7,699 nucleotides of DNA. Origin: Chloroflexota bacterium. Its GTDB lineage: Bacteria; Chloroflexota; Anaerolineae; Caldilineales; Caldilineaceae. The notes below the pieces were generated by a model. The model searched no databases and was not told the DNA's origin. It saw only the letters and a program-made list of their open reading frames with translations. The stretch is from contig QEUW01000403.1 in NCBI GenBank assembly GCA_003577005.1, positions 1-7,699 on the forward strand. Reading direction: 5' to 3'. Each line of letters begins with the position of its first letter. Position 1 is the stretch's first letter. The position numbers and the translations under genes were made by a program. This document shows, one piece after another, positions 1 to 6,586 of this stretch.

Positions 1-957
1 CAGGCTGTGCTGGAGATTGAACCACAACCGCACCGCCAGGTCGCTGCATCCGGCCTGGATGACGTGGCGCGCGCCTTTGCCGATGTGACCGACTTGAAAG
101 TACCCTTCTTGCGCGGTCATGCGCGGGGCGTGGCTGAACTGGCCGTGGCCGCGGCCCGCCAACTGAAGTTTGCTGAAGCCGAGGTGACAACCCTACACCG
201 GGCGGCGCTGCTGCACGACATCGGCCGGGTCGGGGTCGCCAACGGCATTTGGGAGAAACCCGGCCCGTTGACTCGCCACGAATGGGAGCAGGTCCGCTTG
301 CATCCGTACCATACCGAACGCATCCTTTCCTGTTCGCCGGCGCTGGCCGACCTGGCGCCGCTGGCAGGGATGCACCACGAACGGCTGGATGGGTCCGGCT
401 ATTACCGCCAGGCAACCGCCGATACGATACCGCTGGCGGCGCGCGTGTTGGCGGCTGCCGACGCCTACCAGGCGATGACCCAGGCGCGCCCCTATCGCCC
501 GGCGCTGGCGGCTGAGGCGGCAGCCGGCGAACTCCTTGCCGGCGCCAAGCAGGGACAATTTGACGGTGCGGCGGTTCAGGCGGTGCTTGCCGCCGCGGGT
601 CAGACCCAGGCCAGCCGACGCCGGGTCTGGCCGGCCAGTTTGAGCGACCGCGAAGTAGAGGTGCTTATTCTCCTGACGCGCGGCGCCACAAACAAACAGG
701 TTGCCGCCGAACTCAATATCTCCCCCAAAACGGCGGGGCACCACGTGCAGCACATCTACAACAAGATCAATGTCTCCACCCGGGCCGGCGCCGCTATACT
801 TCCCTTTAGCAAACGCATGATAAGAGGCGGGCACGGATTGCCCCACACGTTGGCTCAGGTAGGAGGAGACGATGGAAAACATAATTTCGCTCGACGGAAC
901 AAGGATCGCCTACCACCGCCGTGGTGCGGGAGCGCCGCTGATCCTGGTCCCGGGTAG
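1..957 (+). CDS. HD-GYP phosphohydrolase fused to LuxR-type DNA-binding domain (5' partial, 3' end probably frameshifted)
   Basis: This reads as a one-component or response regulator: an HD-GYP domain (a fold that typically hydrolyses cyclic di-GMP) followed by a LuxR/FixJ helix-turn-helix. The frame is open from base 1 (Gln-Ala before the GTG at 7), so the GTG is probably an internal codon and an N-terminal part lies upstream. Numbering from that codon, HD-GYP residues are H38 in GHAR, the HD pair H70-D71, H99, the HHE..DGSGY motif at 123-132, and D152 in AADAYQAM. The usual GYP reads GYY; as I recall, this subfamily often lacks that proline. The HTH covers about 212-262 (LSDREVEVL, then SPKTAGHHVQHIY). 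After STRAGAA the frame runs on for about 50 residues of low-quality sequence and overlaps the next gene by 86 bases. In the +1 frame a short tail ends at tandem stops TGA-TAA (818-823), close to where family members end, so a one-base indel near 785-795 is likely. Sure of the domains, less sure of the end. Confidence 0.85.
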   Translation, partial: QAVLEIEPQPHRQVAASGLDDVARAFADVTDLKVPFLRGHARGVAELAVAAARQLKFAEAEVTTLHRAALLHDIGRVGVANGIWEKPGPLTRHEWEQVRLHPYHTERILSCSPALADLAPLAGMHHERLDGSGYYRQATADTIPLAARVLAAADAYQAMTQARPYRPALAAEAAAGELLAGAKQGQFDGAAVQAVLAAAGQTQASRRRVWPASLSDREVEVLILLTRGATNKQVAAELNISPKTAGHHVQHIYNKINVSTRAGAAILPFSKRMIRGGHGLPHTLAQVGGDDGKHNFARRNKDRLPPPWCGSAADPGPG

Positions 958-1669
958 CGGGACGGCAAATCCGGTTGCCTGGACCGGCGTCGTCCCGGCG
1001 CCGCTTGCGGAGTACTTTACGGTCTATGCAGTTTACCGCCGCGGCCGTGGTGAGAGCGGGGATGGCCCGACCTATGCCATCGAGCGTGAATTCGAAGACA
1101 TTGAGGCTATTGTAGACTCTGTGGGTGAGCCTGCAGCTCTGTTGGGGCACTCCTTTGGCGGCCTCTGTGCCCTTGAAGCTGCCTTGCTTACCAGGAATCT
1201 GCGCAAGCTTATCTTGTACGAGCCGGCTATCCCTCTCCCCGGCGTAGTGCTTTACCCCGAAGGAGTCATCGACCGGATGCAAGCCCTGTTGGATGCGGGC
1301 GACCGGGAGGGCGTCCTCATCACACTCTACCGTGACGTCGTTCAGATGCCCCCTCACGAGATTGAACAGTTGAAAGCGTCGCCGGCATGGCCGGAGCGGA
1401 TAGAGTCAGCGCACAACGTGCTGCGCGAGGCGCGGGCAGAAGAGCAGTATACGTTCTCTGTGCAGCGGTTCAAGGATCTGCACACCTCGACGCTGCTCCT
1501 GCTCGGCGGCGACAGCCCGCCGTTCCTCAAAAGGGCTACTGAAACGGTAGACACAGCCCTGCCCAACAGCCGGATCGCCGTCATGCCGGGCCAGCAGCAT
1601 ACGGCCATGTACACCGCGCCTGATCTCTTCGTGCATGAGGTGCTAACGTTTTTGAACGAGCCAGGGTGA
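872..1669 (+). CDS. Alpha/beta hydrolase, tandem copy 1 (265 aa)
   Basis: A cytoplasmic alpha/beta-hydrolase-fold enzyme with no signal peptide; the substrate cannot be read from sequence (esterase, lactonase or similar). The nucleophile elbow is GHSFGG with Ser94. The likely acid is Asp214 in LLLLGGDSPP and the likely base His243 in PGQQHTAM, so the triad appears complete. The ATG is supported by a strong Shine-Dalgarno (AGGAGGAG, 861-868) and by co-linearity with copy 2 from residue 1. Two positions differ from copy 2 and from the usual family pattern: the oxyanion-hole HG motif after strand 3 reads PG (residues 27-28), and the Asp of MDRRGRG is Tyr55. The gene follows the HD-GYP/LuxR regulator and may be co-transcribed with it. 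By eye about half the residues match copy 2. Confidence 0.9.
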   Translation: MENIISLDGTRIAYHRRGAGAPLILVPGSGTANPVAWTGVVPAPLAEYFTVYAVYRRGRGESGDGPTYAIEREFEDIEAIVDSVGEPAALLGHSFGGLCALEAALLTRNLRKLILYEPAIPLPGVVLYPEGVIDRMQALLDAGDREGVLITLYRDVVQMPPHEIEQLKASPAWPERIESAHNVLREARAEEQYTFSVQRFKDLHTSTLLLLGGDSPPFLKRATETVDTALPNSRIAVMPGQQHTAMYTAPDLFVHEVLTFLNEPG

Positions 1670-1689
1670 CTCTGTTCTTCTCCGTGCTC

Positions 1690-1726
1690 TGGTATGATGG
1701 ATACACAGCGCCGCACTCTGTGTATC
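1690..1726 (+). promoter_or_regulatory. Extended -10-like element overlapping a perfect 9-bp inverted repeat (candidate promoter/operator of hydrolase copy 2)
   Basis: TGGTATGAT at 1690-1698 fits an extended -10 (TGn plus TATGAT). I see no good -35 at the usual distance. Directly downstream, GATACACAG (1700-1708) and CTGTGTATC (1718-1726) are perfect inverted arms around a 9-nt spacer. If the -10 is real, transcription would begin near 1705, inside the left arm, the usual place for a repressor operator. A hairpin at the 5' end of the mRNA, or a weak terminator for copy 1 (a T-run GTTTTTAG follows about 10 bases later), are alternatives. The 102-bp gap between the hydrolase genes holds nothing else I can name. 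Confidence 0.4.
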
Positions 1727-1771
1727 TCTATGTCCCGTTTTTAGCTCTGGCTTGGCCAGTTAGGAGTGATA

Positions 1772-2563
1772 ATGAAAACGATTGTCTCAAAAGATGCAAC
1801 AAGGATCGCTTACGAACGCAGTGGCACAGGGCCGCCGTTGGTGCTGGTGCATGGAGCAGTTGCCGATCACACGCGCTGGGCGCCGGTAGTGCCGGCGTTC
1901 GAACGCCACTTTACCGTCTATGCCATGGACCGGCGTGGTCGCGGCGGCAGCGGCGACGCCAACGAGTACGCCATTGAGCGCGAGTTTGAGGATGTGGCCG
2001 CGCTGGTGGATTCGATTGATGGGCCGGTGAATCTCCTAGGCCACTCCTTTGGCGCGTTTTGCTGCCTGGAGGCCGCCAGGCTCACGCCCAATATCGACCG
2101 GCTCATTCTCTATGAACCACCGCCGCCTGGGATTCAAGGCACACTACCACCCAAGGTGGCAATTAGAATGCAGACCCTGCTAGACGCCAACGACCGCGAA
2201 GGGGTGGTCAGCACATTCTTACGAGAGGTGGCGGGCATCACGGCTGCCGAACTGGAGATGCTGCGCTCGGCACCATCGTGGCCGGGGCGAGTGGCGGCGG
2301 CGCACACAATTCTGCGCGAGATCCATGCGCTGGAGGGGCTTCCCCGGTTTGATGCAGAGCGGTTCAAGGCGGTCAAGACACCGGTACTGCTCCTCTTGGG
2401 TGGTGACAGCCCGCCGCTCTACAGCGATACCATTGCACAAATCCACGAGGCGCTGCCCAACAGCCAAGTTGTCGTGCTGCCGGGCCAACAGCACGTCGCC
2501 ATGAATACGGCCCCCGATCTCTTTGTGCGCGAGGTGCTGGCCTTTTTGACCGTGCCTGCCTGA
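1772..2563 (+). CDS. Alpha/beta hydrolase, tandem copy 2 (263 aa)
   Basis: Homologue of the gene immediately upstream, and the more canonical copy. It keeps the oxyanion-hole motif HGAVADHTRW (from residue 27), MDRRGRG, the nucleophile elbow GHSFGA (Ser92), the likely acid Asp212 in LLLLGGDSPP and the base His241 in PGQQHVAM. It is cytoplasmic, with no signal peptide or membrane segment. I start at the ATG at 1772 rather than the GTG at 1766: TAGGAG at 1761-1766 then lies 5 nt upstream, and the N-terminus MKTIVSKDATRIAY aligns with MENIISLDGTRIAY of copy 1. Substrate unknown. Its own leader with a palindrome suggests regulation separate from copy 1. It ends 133 bp before the convergent helicase gene. 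Confidence 0.9.
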   Translation: MKTIVSKDATRIAYERSGTGPPLVLVHGAVADHTRWAPVVPAFERHFTVYAMDRRGRGGSGDANEYAIEREFEDVAALVDSIDGPVNLLGHSFGAFCCLEAARLTPNIDRLILYEPPPPGIQGTLPPKVAIRMQTLLDANDREGVVSTFLREVAGITAAELEMLRSAPSWPGRVAAAHTILREIHALEGLPRFDAERFKAVKTPVLLLLGGDSPPLYSDTIAQIHEALPNSQVVVLPGQQHVAMNTAPDLFVREVLAFLTVPA

Positions 2564-2616
2564 GAGCGCCAAACTCGGGCCGATTCGGTAAGGGCTGAAC
2601 ATGGAAATAGTGCATT

Positions 2617-2681
2617 CTGGTCGCGTGAAACCGGGCCGGGCTTTGCTTTCCCTGGTGCAGGGTCCCCCGGCCACCGACCAG
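2617..2681. terminator. Large nested hairpin between convergent genes (candidate bidirectional terminator)
   Basis: Three nested stems occupy the gap between hydrolase copy 2 and the helicase. The outer stem is CTGGTCG (2617-2623) with CGACCAG (2675-2681), extended by GTG (2625-2627) with CAC (2672-2674) past a one-base bulge. The middle stem is GCCGGG (2635-2640) with CCCGGC (2666-2671). The inner stem is CCCTG (2650-2654) with CAGGG (2658-2662) around a GTG loop. It lies 53 nt after the hydrolase stop and 15 nt after the helicase stop. Neither side has a convincing T-run, so intrinsic termination is not assured; it may instead protect 3' ends from exonuclease. Confidence 0.45.
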
Positions 2682-2696
2682 TTATTCGAACAGGCA

Positions 2697-5156
2697 CTAA
2701 GCGCTAAGCGCACGTAGTTCCACGGCAGACCAGCCCTGAAAGGCGGCCCGAGCACCACCGGCCAGCGGATCATCTTGCCCCTGGTGCAGCCGGTCGGATG
2801 CGGCCGGACTACACCGCACCTCGACACAAAACTCAGTTGCTTTGCGACCGGCTCGCTCGATCCGCCCGCGCAGATCGGCGAGCCCCAACACGACAGCGTG
2901 CAACTCGCCGGCTGCCTGGTCGGGCAAGTCAGCTCTTCCCTCCTGGCTATCTGCCTTGCCATCTTGCAGGCGGAGAGCTCGCCAGCCCCATTGGATCGAC
3001 GATCCTTCCTCTGTGGCCCAGACGTTGAGGGCAAATTCGGCCTGGCTCTGCAAGGCAGCCTGGAAGAAACGATGGACCTCTTTGAAGTCGCGGCTAAAAC
3101 GGGCCGGCGGCAGATCGGCGCGCGCCTGGCGCCCGTAGCCTTTGCTGGTTAGCCGCTCGTCGAGGATGGCGACCACGCCCCGGTCGGCGGCGCGGCGGAT
3201 GAGACGGCCAAAGCCCTGTTTGAGCGAAAGGGTCATCAGCGGCGTCATGTACTGGCCAAAGCTGTTGCCGCCACCAGCCTCGATGGCGGTCATGCGGGCG
3301 CTGTGGAGCGGGTCGCCAGGCGTGGGGAAGGGGAGTTTGTCGAGCACCACCAGGCTGAGGTCGTCGCCGGGAATGTCCACCCCTTCCCAGAATGAGCGGG
3401 TGGCGAGGAGGACACTGTGAGGCTGTTGGCGAAACCAGGTGAGCAGCGCATCGCGCGGGGCCTCGCCCTGGGCGCGCAGCGGCCAGAAGAGCTGCTTGCC
3501 GTGGTTGGCCAGCCGGTCGGCAACCTGTTGCAAACCGCTCCAACTGGTAAAGAGACAGAGGGCGCGCCCGCGGCTTACTTCGAGCAGCCGTTCGATCTCG
3601 GCGGCGACGGCGGTGTAATAGGCGTCGGCGTTGCGGTAGTCGTAGGCGGGGAGGGCAGGCTGGTAGAGGAGCGCCTGGCGCGGGTAGTCGAAGACCGCCG
3701 GTAGCACACGCTCTTCGCCCGCGGAGACAAGGCCGCAGCGCGTCTTGAAATGTTCAAAGTGACCGTTGGTCGCCAGCGTGGCGCTGGTGCAGATAACGGT
3801 GCGCGCCAGCGGTTCGCCGCCCTCATCCTGGGCGTGAAAGAGATACTGGCCCAGCAGCCCGGCGGGGTTGATAGGGGCGGCGTGGATTTCCAGCGTTGTG
3901 TGGCGGCGGTCGAAGATGCGCACGGCATAGCGGACAAAGTCTTCGTCGCGCTTGCTGACGGCCACCGTCAACAGCTTGGTGGCCGTGCTGTTCAGCATCT
4001 CGATGCCCAGCTCGTAGAACTTGCGTTCTTCGGCGGCTTCATCCTTCTCTTTGCGCCGGCCTTCTTCTTGTTGCTCCTTTTTGGCATAGGGGCTGTTTCG
4101 TTTCATGCGGTCGGCCAGGTCGCTGAGGGCGCGACCGAGCTTTTTCATCTCTTCCAAGTCGGCTTCGATGCGATAAGCATTGTCGCGGCTGAGGTGCGCC
4201 GCCTCCTGAAAGGCCAGCGTATTCTGCATCCGGATCTCATCGAGCAGGTCTTCCGGCAAGTGTTGCTTGTAGAGGCTGCGGCTGAGCAATTGCTCGACGG
4301 TGTAATCGGTGACGGTGGTCTCAAAGACGGCAGTGGCCGTCTGTTCCAGCCCGTGCGCCTCGTCGATGACATAGATGGCAGCCGGCGGCAGGATGCGCTC
4401 GCCGGCAAAACCCAGTTCCAGGGCATTGAGCAGCAGGTGATGGTTGGTGACTAGGACCTGCGCCTCCGCCGCCCGGTCGCGCATGTGGTTGATCCAGCAG
4501 GCATCGTCATAAAAGCGGCAGTCCTGGTGGAGACAATCGTCGGGATAGCTGACCACGCGCGGGCGGAGATCGCTGTCGATTACAAAGGGCAGGTCGTCCA
4601 CATCACCGGTCTGGGTTTCGGTAAGCCAGGTGCGCATAAAGGTGATCTGGTCGTGCTCGCGGTCATAGAGTGACATGCGCTGTTGCTCGACCAACTCTTT
4701 TTCCCACTTGAGATTGCAGACAAAGTTGCTGCGCCCTTTGACGATCACCGCGCTGATCTCCTGGCCGAGCACCCGGCGCAGAAAGGGGATGTCTTTGTAG
4801 AAAAGCTGGCTCTGGAGCGACTTGTTGGCCGTCGCCACGATCACCGTCTTACCGCTGAGGATGGCGGGAACCAGGTAGGCAATGGATTTGCCGGTGCCGG
4901 TGGGCGCCTCAATGAGTGCGTGCTGCTCGCGCAGAATCGCCTGCTTGACCGCTTCGGCCATAGCGACCTGGCTGGGGCGCAACTCGTAGCCCTCCAACTG
5001 GTGAGCCAGCGGACCGTCGCCGCCAAAGAAGTGGGCCAGGTCTATCGTTGTAAGCGGCGACGGCTCCGGTTCCGCATCTGGCGATCCGTCGTGTAACTCA
5101 TCAAACGACGACTCATCCACATCGTCAGCCGCGAACCCATCATCTAGGTCGTGCAT
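2697..5156 (-). CDS. dinG: DinG/XPD-family iron-sulfur ATP-dependent DNA helicase with C-terminal extension (819 aa)
   Basis: Superfamily 2 helicase of the XPD/DinG/YoaA group, which unwinds DNA 5' to 3' and acts on repair intermediates and R-loops. All core motifs are present: Walker A APTGTGKS (84-91), VTNHH (236-240), DEAH box VIDEAH (263-268), CTSATL (456-461), SFWEGVDIPG (588-597) and QGFGRLIRR (647-655). Four Cys placed for a 4Fe-4S cluster are C147, C208, C213 and C220. The N-terminal ~35 residues are acidic and disordered-looking, and there is no exonuclease domain as in Bacillus-type DinG. A Lys/Glu-rich stretch lies at about 335-382. Residues ~703-819 are an extension beyond the helicase core (see findings). 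The frame is open to a GTG at 5273, but I prefer the ATG at 5156: the best promoter on this strand lies at 5201-5229, so a start at 5273 would fall upstream of it. No Shine-Dalgarno is obvious at either. Certain of the family; the symbol is by family. Confidence 0.92.
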   Translation of the reverse strand: MHDLDDGFAADDVDESSFDELHDGSPDAEPEPSPLTTIDLAHFFGGDGPLAHQLEGYELRPSQVAMAEAVKQAILREQHALIEAPTGTGKSIAYLVPAILSGKTVIVATANKSLQSQLFYKDIPFLRRVLGQEISAVIVKGRSNFVCNLKWEKELVEQQRMSLYDREHDQITFMRTWLTETQTGDVDDLPFVIDSDLRPRVVSYPDDCLHQDCRFYDDACWINHMRDRAAEAQVLVTNHHLLLNALELGFAGERILPPAAIYVIDEAHGLEQTATAVFETTVTDYTVEQLLSRSLYKQHLPEDLLDEIRMQNTLAFQEAAHLSRDNAYRIEADLEEMKKLGRALSDLADRMKRNSPYAKKEQQEEGRRKEKDEAAEERKFYELGIEMLNSTATKLLTVAVSKRDEDFVRYAVRIFDRRHTTLEIHAAPINPAGLLGQYLFHAQDEGGEPLARTVICTSATLATNGHFEHFKTRCGLVSAGEERVLPAVFDYPRQALLYQPALPAYDYRNADAYYTAVAAEIERLLEVSRGRALCLFTSWSGLQQVADRLANHGKQLFWPLRAQGEAPRDALLTWFRQQPHSVLLATRSFWEGVDIPGDDLSLVVLDKLPFPTPGDPLHSARMTAIEAGGGNSFGQYMTPLMTLSLKQGFGRLIRRAADRGVVAILDERLTSKGYGRQARADLPPARFSRDFKEVHRFFQAALQSQAEFALNVWATEEGSSIQWGWRALRLQDGKADSQEGRADLPDQAAGELHAVVLGLADLRGRIERAGRKATEFCVEVRCSPAASDRLHQGQDDPLAGGARAAFQGWSAVELRALSA

Positions 5157-5200
5157 AGGCGTAATTGTGTAGTCACCATCGGAGTGTTCAAAACAAAAGC

Positions 5201-5229
5201 AGTCTAGCACAGATGTGCGGAGTGGGCAA
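5201..5229 (-). promoter_or_regulatory. Candidate sigma-70-type promoter of the helicase gene
   Basis: Read on the minus strand, TTGCCC (5229-5224) and TAGACT (5206-5201) are separated by exactly 17 bases, and TGC directly before the -10 gives an extended TGn. Each hexamer matches four of six consensus bases. The predicted transcript would start near 5194, leaving a leader of about 38 nt before the ATG at 5156. This is a pattern match only. Confidence 0.4.
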
Positions 5230-5399
5230 AGCAGATTGCCGGGCGATAGCCAACCTGTGTGCATTTCATACACAATCGTTGAGCTGCTTCTTCCTTATAA
5301 AGAATTTGGCTCACAGCCGCCCGCAGACGGTAATCTTTGGGATTGAAATACTGCCGGTCTCAAGCAGAACCGGTTTGAATTGAAGGATTTTCATCTCAT

Positions 5400-5438
5400 T
5401 TGCGATATATTATTAAATAGCATCTAGTATGCATACTA
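5400..5438 (+). promoter_or_regulatory. AT-rich block with 14-bp perfect palindrome upstream of the epimerase gene (candidate operator/promoter)
   Basis: TAGTATGCATACTA (5425-5438) is a perfect 14-bp palindrome, next to the AT-rich tract TATATATTATTAAAT starting at 5404-5406. This sits 83-121 bp upstream of the ATG at 5521. TTGCGA (5400-5405) and TAGTAT (5425-5430) could be a -35/-10 pair with a long 19-bp spacer, which would put the palindrome on the -10; no hexamer pair here is strong. The rest of the 364-bp gene-free region 5157-5520 holds the helicase promoter candidate, a short AACCGGTT palindrome at 5368-5375, a pyrimidine-rich leader (about 5475-5497) and the Shine-Dalgarno AAGGAG at 5508-5513. 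I see no small gene in it. Confidence 0.35.
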
Positions 5439-5520
5439 CTCATTTTGTGGAGATTCCCCCGCCAAATGTTGTAGCAATTTTTCACTTTTCTTTCAGCCAT
5501 AATCACTAAGGAGTACTCTC

Positions 5521-6564
5521 ATGCGCGTATTGGTGACGGGGCACAACGGTTATGTGGGTACAATCATGGCACCGATGCTCGTCAACGCGGGGCACGAAGT
5601 CTTAGGTGTGGACACCAACCTCTATCAGGGGTCTACCTTTGGCGATGTGCCCGCAACGTTCGGGCTAACGGAGGTCCAAAAGGACATTCGCGATCTGGAT
5701 GTGTGTGATCTAACTGGCGCGGATGCGATCATCCACCTGGCCGCCCTCTCCAACGACCCGTTGGGCGATCTCAATCCGGCGCTGACCTATGAAATCAATC
5801 ACCAGGCCTCAGTGCGTCTGGCGCACATGGCAAAAAAAGCTGGCGTCGAGCGCTTCATCTTTTCCTCGTCGTGCAGCAATTATGGCGCTGGGGGCGATGA
5901 CTGGCTTCGAGAAGAATCTCCCTTCAACCCCGTAACGCCCTATGGTAAATCCAAAGTCATGGCTGAGCAAGATATCGAAGTGCTCGCTGATGACCACTTT
6001 TCGCCGGTCTTTCTGCGGAGCGCCACGGCCTACGGCGTTTCGGCCCGTCTACGTTTCGATCTTGCCATCAACAATTTGGTGGCGTGGGCCTGCACCACCG
6101 GACGTGTCTACCTCAAAAGCGCCGGCACATCGTGGCGCCCCTTTGTCCATATCGAGGATATGTCGCGCGCCTTTATCGCCGCGCTTCATGCGCCGCGCCA
6201 CCTGGTCCACAACCAGGCCTTCAATGTGGGCCGCACCGAAGAGAACTACCGCATTCGCGACATTGCCGAGATCGTCGTCGAGACTGTGCCCGGCAGCCGC
6301 ATCGAGTTCGCCCCTGGCGCTGAGCCAGACAAGCGCAATTATAAAGTCAACATGGATAAGCTTGCCCGCACTCTCCCCGAATTCAAACCCCAGTGGAATG
6401 TGCGCCGCGGCGCCCAGGAACTCTACGCGGCCTACCAGAAGACAGGTATCACTGTGGACGAATTTGAAGGGTCACGCTACCGGCGGGTCAGCCATATCAA
6501 GGGGCTCATCGCCAGCGGCCGGCTAGATGAGAATTTGCGCTGGCGCGAGTTGGCATTGGCGTAG
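5521..6564 (+). CDS. NAD-dependent nucleotide-sugar epimerase/dehydratase (extended SDR, 347 aa)
   Basis: A cytoplasmic extended short-chain dehydrogenase acting on an NDP-sugar (4-epimerisation, dehydration or reduction; which one is not decidable here). The N-terminal Rossmann fingerprint is GHNGYVG (G7, G10, G13), and Asp31 at the end of strand 2 favours NAD over NADP. HLAA follows at 72-75. The catalytic set is Ser117 in FSSSCSNYG with Tyr141 and Lys145 in PYGKSK. The C-terminal substrate-binding part includes [15 protein letters not shown] (from 204) and [11 protein letters not shown] (from 235), typical of sugar-nucleotide epimerases. Length is normal. The ATG at 5521 has AAGGAG seven bases upstream. 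The C-methyltransferase-like gene 146 bp downstream on the same strand indicates a deoxysugar or polysaccharide cluster. Confidence 0.9.
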   Translation: MRVLVTGHNGYVGTIMAPMLVNAGHEVLGVDTNLYQGSTFGDVPATFGLTEVQKDIRDLDVCDLTGADAIIHLAALSNDPLGDLNPALTYEINHQASVRLAHMAKKAGVERFIFSSSCSNYGAGGDDWLREESPFNPVTPYGKSKVMAEQDIEVLADDHFSPVFLRSATAYGVSARLRFDLAINNLVAWACTTGRVYLKSAGTSWRPFVHIEDMSRAFIAALHAPRHLVHNQAFNVGRTEENYRIRDIAEIVVETVPGSRIEFAPGAEPDKRNYKVNMDKLARTLPEFKPQWNVRRGAQELYAAYQKTGITVDEFEGSRYRRVSHIKGLIASGRLDENLRWRELALA

Positions 6565-6586
6565 TTGGAGAATATGGAAGCGGTAG

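Noticed and set aside
397..408. GYY instead of GYP in the HD-GYP motif as a sign of an inactive enzyme.
   Set aside because: The metal-binding residues are all present, and as I recall this HD-LuxR subfamily often lacks the proline, so it is not evidence for inactivity.
829..843. Small hairpin GGGCA/TGCCC upstream of hydrolase copy 1.
   Set aside because: Only 5-bp arms and no T-run; too weak to call a terminator or operator.
193..882. Long minus-strand open frame (229 codons) opposite the HD-GYP/LuxR gene.
   Set aside because: Antisense shadow in GC-rich coding DNA; low-complexity product with no recognisable domain, while the plus-strand frame has clear motifs.
1766..1771. GTG at 1766 as the start of hydrolase copy 2.
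   Set aside because: It overlaps the TAGGAG Shine-Dalgarno, and the ATG at 1772 aligns with the start of copy 1.
2219..3034. Minus-strand open frame of 271 codons spanning hydrolase copy 2 and the helicase 3' end.
   Set aside because: It overlaps two genes with strong family motifs and has no coherent domain; Cys/Arg/Pro-rich composition typical of a shadow frame.
3750..4454. Plus-strand open frame of 234 codons inside the helicase gene.
   Set aside because: It mirrors the helicase codons in the antisense frame; no start signal of note and no domain.
5330..5352. GGGATTGAAAT, resembling the 3' end of many CRISPR repeats.
   Set aside because: Only one occurrence; no second copy at spacer distance on either side and no cas genes.
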